32,491 nucleotides of DNA, from NCBI GenBank assembly GCA_964426135.1, contig CAYRPN010000060.1:1-32491 (forward strand), read 5' to 3'. A model generated the notes under the pieces. That model had not been told where the DNA came from. It ran no database searches and saw only the letters and a list, made by a program, of their open reading frames with translations. Numbering within the stretch: the first letter of the stretch is position 1; the number at the start of each line of letters is the position of its first letter. Positions 1-7,688 of the stretch are shown one piece after another. This DNA is from CAYRPN01 sp964426135 (GTDB lineage: Bacteria > Planctomycetota > Phycisphaerae > Phycisphaerales > Phycisphaeraceae). A program made the translations under genes and the position numbers.

Positions 1-580
1 CAAGCCCGCCGGCTAAATGGGGGACCGCCAATTCGCCAAGTTATTTCGGCCTCGTGCCTTAGTCTGCTGCAAGCGAGAACTCCGTGTCTTGGCGACAAAC
101 ACGTCGTGAATGCGTTCAAGTTGAAGGGTGTGCCCAATTTTCCGGGGGCTTGGTCCCCTCTCCCCCAGTCTGCTGGGGGAGAGGGCTAGGGTGAGGGGGA
201 CGGTGAACCTTGGGCGTCCATTTGTCGCTCGACATCGCAAACCCCCTCACCCCAACCCTCTCCCCCGCAGAGCCGGGGGCGAGGGGGCCGATCCACCGTC
301 CCCGGAAAATCTGGCAGACCCAAGTTGAATCAAAAGATTTCAGGTGTTGACTCATTTTGCATCTTCTGGTACTCTCTGCCCCACTGCCCGGAATGTTCTT
401 GCCGAGTAAGGAGTCACCTGTTGCGGGCGATGCGAGTGGAATGGAGACGATGCACTTTCGTCGCACTTTCTATTGATCGCTCTGACTGAAGGTTGAGTTG
501 GTTCTGTTCGTTGTTCCGGACGATGCCGGGGCCGTTACGTGTCGCCATTGCCTTGCCAATCTCTACAGAAGGAAGAATTC
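1..580. other. Intergenic region without a recognisable gene
   Basis: I see no convincing coding sequence here; the short open frames lie over repeated sequence. The stretch holds the hairpin repeat block at 137-310. A weak promoter-like pair for the downstream PEP-CTERM gene is TTGACT at 347-352 and TACTCT at 370-375 with a 17-base spacer; the -10 matches consensus at only three of six positions. No tRNA-like cloverleaf was noticed. Confidence 0.6.
137..310. repeat. Composite inverted repeat with two CCCTCTCCC hairpins
   Basis: Outer arms ATTTTCCGGGG (137-147) and its exact reverse complement (300-310) enclose two hairpins. Hairpin one has a perfect 13-bp stem (156-168 with 173-185, loop TCTG). 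Hairpin two has a 12-bp stem with one mismatch (256-267 with 274-285). The hairpins lie in opposite orientation, so the whole block is an imperfect 174-bp palindrome. The same CCCTCACCCC and CCCTCTCCC words recur at 17001-17031, and a related stem occurs at 32465-32485, so this is a dispersed family. It looks like a MITE or REP-type element; no transposase gene is present in the window. Confidence 0.8.
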
Positions 581-2140
581 GTGAAAACCCAGAAAATGCA
601 CGCTGTGCGCCGTTCCATCACCGTCGCGGGATCGATGATGCTTGCGCTGTCGGCTTCGCAGACGTTCGGCGCCATCCTTTTCAACGGGGCCGCTTCGTCC
701 ATCACGTTCACCCATGATGTACTCGAAGGCGGCGATATCGATCGCGTCGTGACCATCACCGGCGCCGGCATTCCCACGGGCGGCGGCACGACCTTCGCGC
801 TGCCGGACCTCACTTTGACCAATTCCCTTGGCACCGGCACGGTCACCAGCCGCGCCGCCGCCGGCATGGGCCAGACCACGACTTCCACGACCGGCACGGG
901 CGTCATCCGCTCCGGCACGCTCGTCACTCAGAAAGATACTTCCGATCCCATGGACCCGGATCACCACGTGCCCAGCGTGCTGACCATCGATTACGACCTG
1001 CGCTGGACCGTTACGCCGCCGCGCTACGGGCCGCCGATCGTCGGCTCCTTCAACGTGCCCCTGCTGGCGGTCATCGGCGCCGGCGGAACAGGCAAGGCGG
1101 AGATCGTCAGCATGGAATGGATTCGCGAGGTCGCCGGCGTGCCCACGTCGCTGCGCTCCGCGGTCACCTCTCCCGTCACCCCCGGCTCCGTGGTGAACTT
1201 CACCCCGGGATCCACGCTTTCCGCGCTGACCGTGCAGTCCGCCGCGTTCAGCCCCGGCAGCCTGAACACCGGCGATATCCTCATCGTCCGAGGCCAGGTG
1301 AAAATCAGCGTCGATAACGCCGAAGACCCCGTCAGCTTCTACTACGACACGCCCACCTACGACCAGCTCGTCTCCAACGACGCGCCCGTGATCTACCACC
1401 GCTTCAACGAGCCCGGCGCCGCCTTCCCCAATCCCGCGGTCGGCACCGTGCTGGACTCCAGCCCCGCCGGCAGCAACAACGGCCTCTACACCGGCAATCC
1501 GATCTACACCAACGGCATCAAGGACACAGGCATTGACTTCGGCGGAGGCTCCGGCGCGGTTCAGAACAACAACCTCCAATCCTCCCAGAACTTCTCCGTC
1601 GAGTTCTGGGCCGCCAGCAATGAACCGGGAAGCTGGAGCAACCCCGGCGCATTCGTCAACATCCCCGGCGCCAACGGCCTGAGCATCTCCACCAACGGCT
1701 CACCGCAAATCCAACTCAACATCACCGACAACCTCGGCGTCGTCCAGCCAGCCCTCGTCTTCAATCAGCCGCCCACGGACATCACGCAGTTCCATCACTT
1801 CGTCTTCACTTTCGACGATGCGACGAACCTGGCCCAGTTGTTCTTCGACGGCAACCCGGTCGCTTCCCAGAACGTGGCGGGGGTTAACCGCGCCAACGGC
1901 ACGATGCAGTCGCTCTTCCTCGGCCAGAACCTGTTCGGCCGCATGGATGAGTTCGCGATCTACGATTACGTCCTTCGCCCCGAGGTGATCGCGTCGCACA
2001 ACCTGCTGGGCCGCACCGATACCGACGCGCTGCCCCGCATCTTCGGCGCCGAGATTGTGGAGATTCCCGAACCGGCCACGGCGGTCATGGGCCTGGGTGC
2101 TCTGGCGGCGCTGGCGATGCGCCGCCGTCGCACGGTGTGA
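581..2140 (+). CDS. PEP-CTERM sorting domain protein with LamG-like domain
   Basis: Predicted exported surface protein of 519 residues. The GTG start at 581 is preceded by AGAAGGAAGAA at 567-577. A signal peptide occupies about residues 1-31 (basic start, core GSMMLALSAS, cleavage near TFGA). Residues about 35-255 are Gly/Thr-rich, probably beta-sandwich, with no family I recognise. Residues about 261-478 resemble a concanavalin-like LamG domain, with motifs such as FSVEFWAAS, HHFVFTFDD and GRMDEFAIYDYVL. The C-terminus is a classic PEP-CTERM signal: IPEPATA near residue 496, a short hydrophobic stretch, then RRRR. In known systems an exosortase cleaves such signals; no exosortase lies in this window. 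A strong terminator follows, so the gene is probably monocistronic. The ligand of the LamG domain is unknown. Confidence 0.9.
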   Translation: MKTQKMHAVRRSITVAGSMMLALSASQTFGAILFNGAASSITFTHDVLEGGDIDRVVTITGAGIPTGGGTTFALPDLTLTNSLGTGTVTSRAAAGMGQTTTSTTGTGVIRSGTLVTQKDTSDPMDPDHHVPSVLTIDYDLRWTVTPPRYGPPIVGSFNVPLLAVIGAGGTGKAEIVSMEWIREVAGVPTSLRSAVTSPVTPGSVVNFTPGSTLSALTVQSAAFSPGSLNTGDILIVRGQVKISVDNAEDPVSFYYDTPTYDQLVSNDAPVIYHRFNEPGAAFPNPAVGTVLDSSPAGSNNGLYTGNPIYTNGIKDTGIDFGGGSGAVQNNNLQSSQNFSVEFWAASNEPGSWSNPGAFVNIPGANGLSISTNGSPQIQLNITDNLGVVQPALVFNQPPTDITQFHHFVFTFDDATNLAQLFFDGNPVASQNVAGVNRANGTMQSLFLGQNLFGRMDEFAIYDYVLRPEVIASHNLLGRTDTDALPRIFGAEIVEIPEPATAVMGLGALAALAMRRRRTV

Positions 2141-2181
2141 GTCGCACGGTGTGAATGGATCCTTTGAACTGAAGAAAATGC

Positions 2182-2216
2182 AACGGGCGCTGCCGCACGC
2201 AGCGCCCGTTTTTTTT
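2182..2216 (+). terminator. Rho-independent terminator
   Basis: A perfect 12-bp stem, AACGGGCGCTGC (2182-2193) paired with GCAGCGCCCGTT (2199-2210), has a 5-base loop and runs into eight T residues (2209-2216). It lies about 40 bases after the PEP-CTERM stop codon and just before the end of the convergent pdxA. The T tract favours the + strand. Confidence 0.92.
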
Positions 2217-2234
2217 GTCACAAATCCGTCGCCT

Positions 2235-3311
2235 TCACCCGCCGTTGGCCATCTTCACCGCCAGCCGGATCGCCGCCTTCATGCTGCCCGCGTCCGCCTT
2301 GTTCTTGCCCACGATGTCGAACGCCGTGCCGTGATCCACGCTGGTGCGGACAATCGGCAGGCCCAGCGTCACGTTCACCGCTTCATCGAACGCCACGAGT
2401 TTCACCGGGATCAGCCCCTGGTCGTGATACATCGCGACCACCAGGTCGTACTTGCCCGCCAGAGCGTCGATGAAGATCGTGTCGCCGGAGAAGGGGCCGT
2501 GTACGTCGATCTGCGAGCTCTGCGCCATCTGGATCGCCGGCTGAATCACGCGGGCCTCTTCGTCGCCGAACTGGCCGTTTTCCGAAGCATGCGGGTTCAG
2601 GCCGCAGACCGCGATGCGCGGCTTCTTCACACCCAATCGCACCAACGCCTGATGGCCCAGGTCGATCGGGTCGAACACCGCTCCAATCGTCAGCACGTTC
2701 CGCACCTCCATCAGCGGAATATGCACCGTCGCCAGCGCGACGTTCAGCTTGGGCGAGTGAAAAAACATCACCACTCGCTTCGACTTGGTGCGTAGCTGCA
2801 GGAACTCCGTGTGCCCCGGACACCGGCAACCCGCCATCACCCACGATTCCTTGCAGATCGGGGCCGTCACCAGCGCATCGATGCGGCCGTCCGCGGCCGG
2901 CGGCTTCATCGCCGCGGCGATCGCGTCATCGAGGAACCGCAGCGACGCCTGCCCGCCCTGTTTCGTCGGCTTGTGCACCGCCTGGCCGAGGATGGAATAC
3001 TCGTCGTAATCGAGGACGACCACATCGTGAACCAGATCGAACGTGGCCCGCGGGCTGTCGTGCTGCAAGCGCCACCAGAACGGCTCGATCTCCGCGAGGT
3101 CGGCGGCGTAGCTGAGCAGCTCGTTCATGCCATACACGACGAAGCGCCCAAGCCGGCGAATTTCAGGATCCGCCAGCGCCTTGACCACCACCTCCGGCCC
3201 GATGCCCGCCGGCTCGCCCATGGTGATGCCGATGACCGGCCGACGCACGCTGCCGTTGGCGGCGGACGAAGGCTGCGGATCAGGCGTCGGATTGGAAGGC
3301 GGCGAACTCAC
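2235..3311 (-). CDS. pdxA: 4-hydroxythreonine-4-phosphate dehydrogenase
   Basis: PdxA oxidises 4-phosphohydroxy-L-threonine with NAD(P)+ in the DXP-dependent pyridoxal 5'-phosphate pathway, in the cytoplasm. The product has 358 residues against about 330 in typical members; the excess is a Pro/Ser-rich N-terminus. Family motifs are in order: GITMGEPAGIGPE (28-40), metal-binding His in PGHTE (H167), NPH (H241) and MYHDQG (H296), and GLPIVRTSVDHGTAFDI (317-333). The start is a GTG at 3311 with no Shine-Dalgarno site; TACCAT (3323-3318) lies six bases upstream, so a leaderless transcript is possible. The DJ-1/PfpI-like gene ends only 27 bp upstream on the same strand, so the two may be cotranscribed. 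Function is secure; the exact start is less so. Confidence 0.96.
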   Translation of the reverse strand: MSSPPSNPTPDPQPSSAANGSVRRPVIGITMGEPAGIGPEVVVKALADPEIRRLGRFVVYGMNELLSYAADLAEIEPFWWRLQHDSPRATFDLVHDVVVLDYDEYSILGQAVHKPTKQGGQASLRFLDDAIAAAMKPPAADGRIDALVTAPICKESWVMAGCRCPGHTEFLQLRTKSKRVVMFFHSPKLNVALATVHIPLMEVRNVLTIGAVFDPIDLGHQALVRLGVKKPRIAVCGLNPHASENGQFGDEEARVIQPAIQMAQSSQIDVHGPFSGDTIFIDALAGKYDLVVAMYHDQGLIPVKLVAFDEAVNVTLGLPIVRTSVDHGTAFDIVGKNKADAGSMKAAIRLAVKMANGG

Positions 3312-3338
3312 GGCGGAATGGTAGCAAGCGTGTACTTC

Positions 3339-4001
3339 TCAGGCAGGCCGCGCACCGCCGTTTAGCGCTCGCCCGAAGGGCGAGGCGTCCCCGGCGTCCC
3401 CCGGAGTCCCCCGCGTCCCCCGCCTCAACATCGCCACGAACTCTTTGAGCAGCGGCGTGTTGTCATGCCACGTTCTTGCCGTCACAAGATTGCCGCTGAC
3501 GACGCAAGGCTGATTCACATACGTCGCCCCGCCTTGCTCCACATCGAGTCGGCACTTGGCCACCGTCGTGAGTGTGCGGCCTTGAATCACGCCGGCCGCG
3601 GTGAGAATCTCCACGCCGTGGCAAAGCGACGCCACCGGTTTGTTTGCCTCGAAGAAATGCCGCGTGATTCGCAACAGGTCCTGGTCGTAGCGCAGATACT
3701 CCGGCGCCCGTCCGCCGGAAACGAACAGGCCTGCATAATCCGCCGGATTCACATCGCGAAACGCCACGGTCGCCTTGATGTGGTAGCTGGGCGATTCGCG
3801 CGTGATGTCCCACCGTAGTGCGCCCGGATCGGACTCGCCTTTCGCAGGGCCGGGTGGAATCTCGTGCATCACGCTGTGGTAGACGCGGGCCTCGGGGCCG
3901 GCCACGATCACTTCGAATCCATCCTCGGGCAAACGGAAAATCGGGTAGAACGTGTCGAGGGTTTCCGTCGCGTCGCCGATGGGCAGCAGGACTTTGGGCA
4001 T
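3339..4001 (-). CDS. DJ-1/PfpI family protein (class I glutamine amidotransferase-like)
   Basis: A 220-residue cytoplasmic protein of the DJ-1/ThiJ/PfpI superfamily. The ATG at 4001 begins MPKVLLPIGD, the expected first beta strand; open sequence upstream is not conserved-looking. The motif GGRAPEYLR (97-105) and the nucleophile elbow SLCHG, with Cys127 followed by His128, are typical. Family members act as glyoxalase/deglycase-like enzymes, stress proteins or proteases, and the substrate cannot be told from sequence. The last 25 or so residues (GTRGTPGDAGDASPFGRAL region) are low complexity and arise partly from a TTTAGC hairpin repeat at 3361-3384 read through by the gene. It probably heads a two-gene unit with pdxA. 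Confidence 0.88.
   Translation of the reverse strand: MPKVLLPIGDATETLDTFYPIFRLPEDGFEVIVAGPEARVYHSVMHEIPPGPAKGESDPGALRWDITRESPSYHIKATVAFRDVNPADYAGLFVSGGRAPEYLRYDQDLLRITRHFFEANKPVASLCHGVEILTAAGVIQGRTLTTVAKCRLDVEQGGATYVNQPCVVSGNLVTARTWHDNTPLLKEFVAMLRRGTRGTPGDAGDASPFGRALNGGARPA
3361..3384 (+). repeat. TTTAGC hairpin repeat, copy 1
   Basis: TTTAGC (3361-3366) is followed by a perfect 7-bp stem, CTCGCCC (3368-3374) and GGGCGAG (3378-3384), with loop GAA. It overlaps the 3' coding end of the DJ-1/PfpI gene. The copy at 30940-30963 has the same architecture, and related copies lie at 4042 and 11249. Confidence 0.65.
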
Positions 4002-4041
4002 GGGCGTTTCTCGTTGGGAATGGTGCGGCGCGAGATTAACA

Positions 4042-4065
4042 TTTAGCCGGCGAACTTGCTCGCCG
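4042..4065 (+). repeat. TTTAGC hairpin repeat, copy 2
   Basis: TTTAGC (4042-4047) precedes the stem CGGCGA (4048-4053) / TCGCCG (4060-4065) with a six-base loop. It sits between the divergent DJ-1/PfpI and Trx/PDZ genes. Same pattern as the copies at 3361 and 30940. Confidence 0.6.
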
Positions 4066-4162
4066 CGAAGCACCCGGCCTCAGTTGATTCGCTCGATTTC
4101 TGAAACGTCCCGCCTGTTTCCGCCAATCTCAAGTGTCGCGTCCACTTCCACAGGAGGTCCTT

Positions 4163-5503
4163 ATGCGTCACCTTGCGTTGCTCGCCGCCGTGGCTTTGAT
4201 CTCTTCCCTGGCATCAGCCGCGGATAAGCCGAAGGACCGCAACGCGCTGGTGCGGGAGGACAAGCCCACGGTCACCAAGGACGAACGCTGGGTCTACAAC
4301 GATCTGGCCAAGGGAATCGAGGCCGCGAAGAAGGAGGGCAAGCCGCTGCTGATCGTCTTCCGCTGCATCCCCTGCCACGCGTGCAGCGGGTTTGACGCGG
4401 CGGTGTTGCAGAACGCCACCGATCGCTTGAAGCCGCTGATGGATCAATTCATCTGCGTGCGCATCATCCAGGCGAACGCGATGGACCTGGCGCTGTTCCA
4501 GTTCGATTACGACCTGTCCTTCGCCGCCTTCTTCATGAATGCGGACACGACGATCTACGGCCGCTACGGCACCCGCAGCGATCTGAAAGACACGGAGCGC
4601 GATGTGTCGATGGACAGCTTTTCCAAGGCGATGCAGGGAGCGCTCGACCTGCACAAGGGCTACCCCGGCAACAAGTCGCTGTTCGCGGGCAAACATGGAC
4701 CGGCGGTGAAGTACGCCAGGCCGGAGCTCTATCCGATGCTGACCAAGTTCAAGCCGACGCTCGATTTCGAGGGCCAGGTGGTGCAAAGCTGCATCCACTG
4801 CCACCAGATTCGCGATGCGGAGCGGCAGGATCTGCGAGCGAAGAAGCAGCCGATCACCGATCACGTGCTCTACCCGTACCCGTTGCCGGAGACGATCGGG
4901 CTGAAGCTGGATGCGAAGGAAAAGGCGAAAGTGGTGTCCGTGGCGGACGGCAGCGCCGCGCATCGCGCGGGTCTCTTGGCGAATGATGAGATCGTAAGCC
5001 TCAACGGCCAGCCGATGCTTTCCATCGCCGATGTGCAATGGGTGCTGCACAACATGGGCGATGCCGGCACGATCAAGGTTGAAGCGAACCGCCAAGGGGG
5101 CAGCAGCCCCAAGCCCAGGCAGTACACCATCACGCTCGCGTCCGGCTGGCGCAAAGCCAGCGACATCAGTTGGCGCACCACATCGTGGGAGTTCCGCCGC
5201 TTCGGTCTAGGCGGCATGTTCCCCGGCGACATGACCGACGAAGAACGCAAAACAGCGAAACTCGACACGACGCAGATGGCGTTCGTCCTGAAATACGTCG
5301 GCGAACATGGCGAGTTCGCCCGCGCCAAGCAAGCCGGCTTCCGCAAAGGCGACATCATCATCGCCTTCGACGGCAAGACCGACCGCATGCGCGAAACCGA
5401 TCTGCTTGCCTACGTCGTGCAGCAGAAAAAGCCCGGCGACAAGATCGCGGCGACGGTGTTGCGCGAGGGGAAGAAGGTGGAGTTGACGCTGACGTTGCCG
5501 TGA
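4163..5503 (+). CDS. Secreted thioredoxin-like protein with two PDZ domains (Trx7/PDZ type)
   Basis: A 446-residue predicted periplasmic protein. The start at 4163 follows CAGGAGGTCC (4151-4160), a very good ribosome binding site, and gives a signal peptide MRHLALLAAVALISSLASA. Residues about 45-160 resemble a thioredoxin fold with the motif CIPCHAC (68-74). A second motif, CIHCH, lies at 210-214. Two PDZ-like modules follow, about 245-325 (AHRAGLLANDEIVSLNG) and 365-446 (AKQAGFRKGDIIIAFDG). Both Cys motifs fit CxxCH, so heme c attachment is possible, although CIPCHAC sits where a thioredoxin active site belongs. I recall a planctomycete family named Trx7/PDZ (seleno)protein; here all key positions are TGC or TGT codons, so this would be the cysteine form. 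The client or redox partner is unknown. It is probably transcribed alone. Confidence 0.82.
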   Translation: MRHLALLAAVALISSLASAADKPKDRNALVREDKPTVTKDERWVYNDLAKGIEAAKKEGKPLLIVFRCIPCHACSGFDAAVLQNATDRLKPLMDQFICVRIIQANAMDLALFQFDYDLSFAAFFMNADTTIYGRYGTRSDLKDTERDVSMDSFSKAMQGALDLHKGYPGNKSLFAGKHGPAVKYARPELYPMLTKFKPTLDFEGQVVQSCIHCHQIRDAERQDLRAKKQPITDHVLYPYPLPETIGLKLDAKEKAKVVSVADGSAAHRAGLLANDEIVSLNGQPMLSIADVQWVLHNMGDAGTIKVEANRQGGSSPKPRQYTITLASGWRKASDISWRTTSWEFRRFGLGGMFPGDMTDEERKTAKLDTTQMAFVLKYVGEHGEFARAKQAGFRKGDIIIAFDGKTDRMRETDLLAYVVQQKKPGDKIAATVLREGKKVELTLTLP

Positions 5504-5523
5504 GGGGCGAGCGACGTCTTCGC

Positions 5524-5551
5524 TTGATTCTGCGCCGATTATGCCGATAAT
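5524..5551 (+). promoter_or_regulatory. Candidate promoter of the hicB-like gene
   Basis: TTGATT (5524-5529) and GATAAT (5546-5551) are separated by 16 bases, directly after the Trx/PDZ stop codon. The predicted start of transcription near 5558 would fall inside the AAGGAGAGG stretch (5554-5562), so either the promoter or the binding site reading may be off by a few bases. Confidence 0.35.
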
Positions 5552-5573
5552 AAAAGGAGAGGAAAAACAATCC

Positions 5574-5807
5574 ATGGCGAAAAGCTACACAGTCAGCGAC
5601 GGCAAGCTCGTTCTCACGCTCGAAGAAGCCGAAGAGGGCGGTTATGTCGTCACAACTCCCATGGATCCTGCGGTCACGACACAGGCCGAAACAGTTGCCG
5701 AGGCATTTGAAATGGCTCGCGACGCCATGAAGACCTTGAAGGAAGGTCGCGCCAAGTTGGCGCGTGATATCCGAGCTGGGAAGTTTTTGAAGCGGCGCGC
5801 TTCCTGA
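5574..5807 (+). CDS. HicB-like antitoxin, short form
   Basis: A 77-residue protein whose core, EEAEEGGYVVTTP then AETVAEAFEMARDAMKTL, matches the HicB RNase H-like fold (beta strands followed by the helix with regularly spaced Ala). It stops with a basic tail (KFLKRRAS) and has no ribbon-helix-helix or helix-turn-helix domain. HicB proteins neutralise HicA mRNA interferases. The ATG at 5574 follows AAGGAG at 5554-5559 with a rather long spacing of 14. The next gene, a HicA-like toxin, is on the opposite strand with only 3 bp between the two stop codons, unlike the usual co-directional operon. It may be a true partner of that HicA, or a stand-alone HicB-fold protein. Confidence 0.72.
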   Translation: MAKSYTVSDGKLVLTLEEAEEGGYVVTTPMDPAVTTQAETVAEAFEMARDAMKTLKEGRAKLARDIRAGKFLKRRAS

Positions 5808-5810
5808 CCG

Positions 5811-6005
5811 TCATTTCTTCTGGGGCGGCGGCACCTGAAGCTGCTTGCAGATACTGCGTGCGGTTCCAGTTTTGATTTCCCTCGCGCGCGGGATCGCATC
5901 CTGCACGAGCGTCGTGAGGTTGATCCAGACATCATGCTTGCCACCGTCATGGTGGAAGTCACATCCGTGTTCGCGCAGGTGTCTTTCGAGATCGCGGCGT
6001 TTCAT
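5811..6005 (-). CDS. HicA-type mRNA interferase toxin
   Basis: A 64-residue protein, small and basic as expected for HicA. It begins MKRRDLERHLREHGC, contains the catalytic-type histidine in GGKHDVWIN, and ends with a segment of the form IPRAREIKTGTARSICKQL, all typical of the double-stranded-RNA-binding fold of HicA. HicA toxins cleave mRNA and block translation until bound by HicB. I chose the ATG at 6005; an ATG at 6014 would add three residues. It lies 14 bp after the HEAT-repeat gene on the same strand and could be cotranscribed with it, and it converges with the HicB-like gene (5574-5807). So toxin and presumed antitoxin would be under separate promoters, which is unusual. Confidence 0.82.
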   Translation of the reverse strand: MKRRDLERHLREHGCDFHHDGGKHDVWINLTTLVQDAIPRAREIKTGTARSICKQLQVPPPQKK

Positions 6006-6019
6006 GTGGGCCATCTCAT

Positions 6020-7264
6020 TTACAAGGGTGAATCACCTGGAGCCAGACCGTGGCCTCGGTGGAAGTGTCTTAGGGGTGGGGCCTCGCGCGGACGCACCAA
6101 TTCCGTCGATGGTGTTTGTTTGGCGGAAGCGGGATTGCCGTTTGCGTCCCACTCATCACGCGATGAAGCACCTATCTCGATCAGCGCGCTGGCGACCGCT
6201 TCGCGAAGGTTGGGGTCATTGCCGTGGATCGCGCGCAGCACGGATTCGGCATCGCGAGCATGGTTTCCCATGGCTTCAATTGACCAAACGGCCATTTCGC
6301 GAACCTCCGGATCAGAGTCAAACAGAAGTTGCGAAAGCACCCCGAGAACCTCGTCATTTGGCCCATCAACATCCATGAAGGCGCTGACAGCCAACCAGCG
6401 CCATCGTACGTGAGGTGACTGAGCGGCTTTGATCAGCCGAGCAACCGCCGGCTTACTCGTTCTGGCAAGGAACCCCGCAGCGGTTCGGCTCCTGGTGTCA
6501 TCGAAGGACGGACCATCCCAATTCTGGAGAACGCTCTCAAATGTAGCCGGTGATATTGTCGGTTGGCCGAATGCGATCTCAACGATGGCTTTCGATGCTT
6601 CGCGACGAATATGCTCACTTTCGTCATTCAACAGTTCCAACAGGCAGGGCAGTGCCTCGACAATACGAACTCCCCCCAAGAGGTTGATGACGCCGCAGAC
6701 ATCGCGTTCCCAGTGTGACGGCAAAGTCGGCCAGGACAAGTGCTCTGGATATTTGGGTCCACTGCGCAAATATCGAGCGAACCGCGCATCGCGCACCACG
6801 TAGGTCAGAACCGCCCGCTCTCCACTGACGCGTTTCTTCAGGAATCCGATCAATTGATCGGCGCGGAAGTGGCGGCCAAATTCCCTATTGTGTGCCCCCC
6901 AAGTCCCTTGCACGATGCCAGTGTCGGTGCGAATGTCATAACTTGCCACGCCGAATCCATCTTCCACAACCCCTTTCCCAAGCGCTTGCAGGAATAATTC
7001 CTCAACCACCTGAAAAAAGATTTGGTCGTATGCGATCCGATTCGGATCAGAGAATCCGTCAATGACGGGAGGATTGAGTTGCCAGCGGGCGGCACTGGAT
7101 TCCAAGCCAGTCTGGAGAGGAACGACGAACTCAAATGACTCGGCGAATGTGCTCGCCGAAATGTCCGCCGACGCAGTGCTGGGATCGGGCGCGGGAGGTG
7201 ATCCACGGTTATCGCAACCGATGAGGAAGCAAACAACGGAAGCTGCGAAAGTGCGACCGTTCAT
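6020..7264 (-). CDS. Lipoprotein with HEAT repeats
   Basis: A 414-residue protein. The ATG at 7264 has an excellent ribosome binding site (GGAGG, 7 bases upstream). The N-terminus carries a lipoprotein signal with lipobox LIGC (Cys17), followed by a Pro/Ser/Thr-rich linker, so it is probably membrane anchored on the outer face. Residues about 60-190 have no family I recognise. From about 195 to 370 there are HEAT-type helical repeats, with segments such as ALPCLLELLNDESEHIRREA, LLFDSDPEVREMAVWSIEAMG and DPNLREAVASALIEIG. HEAT arrays bind proteins; the partner is unknown. The C-terminal 45 residues are polar and look disordered. The gene lies between a detached asnS end and a HicA gene, within what may be an accessory segment. 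Confidence 0.8.
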   Translation of the reverse strand: MNGRTFAASVVCFLIGCDNRGSPPAPDPSTASADISASTFAESFEFVVPLQTGLESSAARWQLNPPVIDGFSDPNRIAYDQIFFQVVEELFLQALGKGVVEDGFGVASYDIRTDTGIVQGTWGAHNREFGRHFRADQLIGFLKKRVSGERAVLTYVVRDARFARYLRSGPKYPEHLSWPTLPSHWERDVCGVINLLGGVRIVEALPCLLELLNDESEHIRREASKAIVEIAFGQPTISPATFESVLQNWDGPSFDDTRSRTAAGFLARTSKPAVARLIKAAQSPHVRWRWLAVSAFMDVDGPNDEVLGVLSQLLFDSDPEVREMAVWSIEAMGNHARDAESVLRAIHGNDPNLREAVASALIEIGASSRDEWDANGNPASAKQTPSTELVRPREAPPLRHFHRGHGLAPGDSPL

Positions 7265-7316
7265 GGCTGAGCCTCCATGGAAGGATAGAAGCCAAACCTT
7301 CGCCGTTCCACGTCTC

Positions 7317-7418
7317 TCAAAACTCCGCATTCCCCGGCGTCCGCGGAAACGGAATCACATCGCGGATATTCGCCATGCCCGTCGCGTAGAGAATCGTGCG
7401 TTCGAAACCCAGACCGAA
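7317..7418 (-). pseudogene. asnS: Detached 3' end of asnS (33 codons plus stop)
   Basis: These 102 bases match 7983-8084, the end of the intact asnS, at 95 positions. Read on the minus strand they encode exactly the C-terminal sequence from FGLGFERTILYATG to the stop, with no amino-acid change: all seven differences are at third codon positions. Similarity stops abruptly at the stop codon on one side and after a codon boundary on the other. The remnant has no start or other domains, so it is not a functional synthetase. It and the intact copy flank the hicB-hicA operon as direct repeats 666 bp apart. It may be an attachment-site remnant, see findings. Confidence 0.9.
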
Positions 7419-7460
7419 GCGGCGAGCGGAAAACTCCTCCCGACACTCGCATCAAAGGCT

Positions 7461-7688
7461 TCACGCCTTCAGGAACTCATCGGGATCGATGCCCGCTTCG
7501 CGCAGAATCGCGCGCAGAGTGCCTTCGGCCATGTCCTTTGCATGGCATGGAATCGTGACCTTGCGGCCTGTGGTGCTCTGTCGCCAGATCTCATGGCTCC
7601 CCGCGCCTTGTCGGTCGAACTCAAATCCGAAACGTCGAAGGCGTCGAGCGACATCGCGATATTTGAATCCCGCAAGCCTGCCCATCAT
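7461..7688 (-). CDS. HicA-type mRNA interferase toxin (second pair)
   Basis: A 75-residue HicA (YcfA-like) protein. Core motifs are GFKYRDVARRLRRFGFE, the histidine in GSHEIW, and the segment KVTIPCHAKDMAEGTLRAIL, all characteristic. It would cleave mRNA when free of HicB. The start is set by overlap with the upstream gene: hicB ends in TGA within ATGA at 7688-7685, a classic translational coupling; an ATG at 7685 is the alternative. The gene lies between hicB and the asnS remnant, only about 40 bp from the latter. It differs clearly from the HicA at 5811-6005, so the two are not a recent duplication. Confidence 0.87.
   Translation of the reverse strand: MMGRLAGFKYRDVARRLRRFGFEFDRQGAGSHEIWRQSTTGRKVTIPCHAKDMAEGTLRAILREAGIDPDEFLKA

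Noticed and set aside
4163..5503. Selenocysteine-containing reading of the Trx/PDZ gene
   Set aside because: The frame has no internal TGA before the natural stop, and the Cys motifs use TGC or TGT.
6077..6100. GCGCGGACGCACC in the HEAT gene resembling the 26511 repeat
   Set aside because: Only about 13 bases are shared, without the inverted partner, so chance in a GC-rich sequence is likely.
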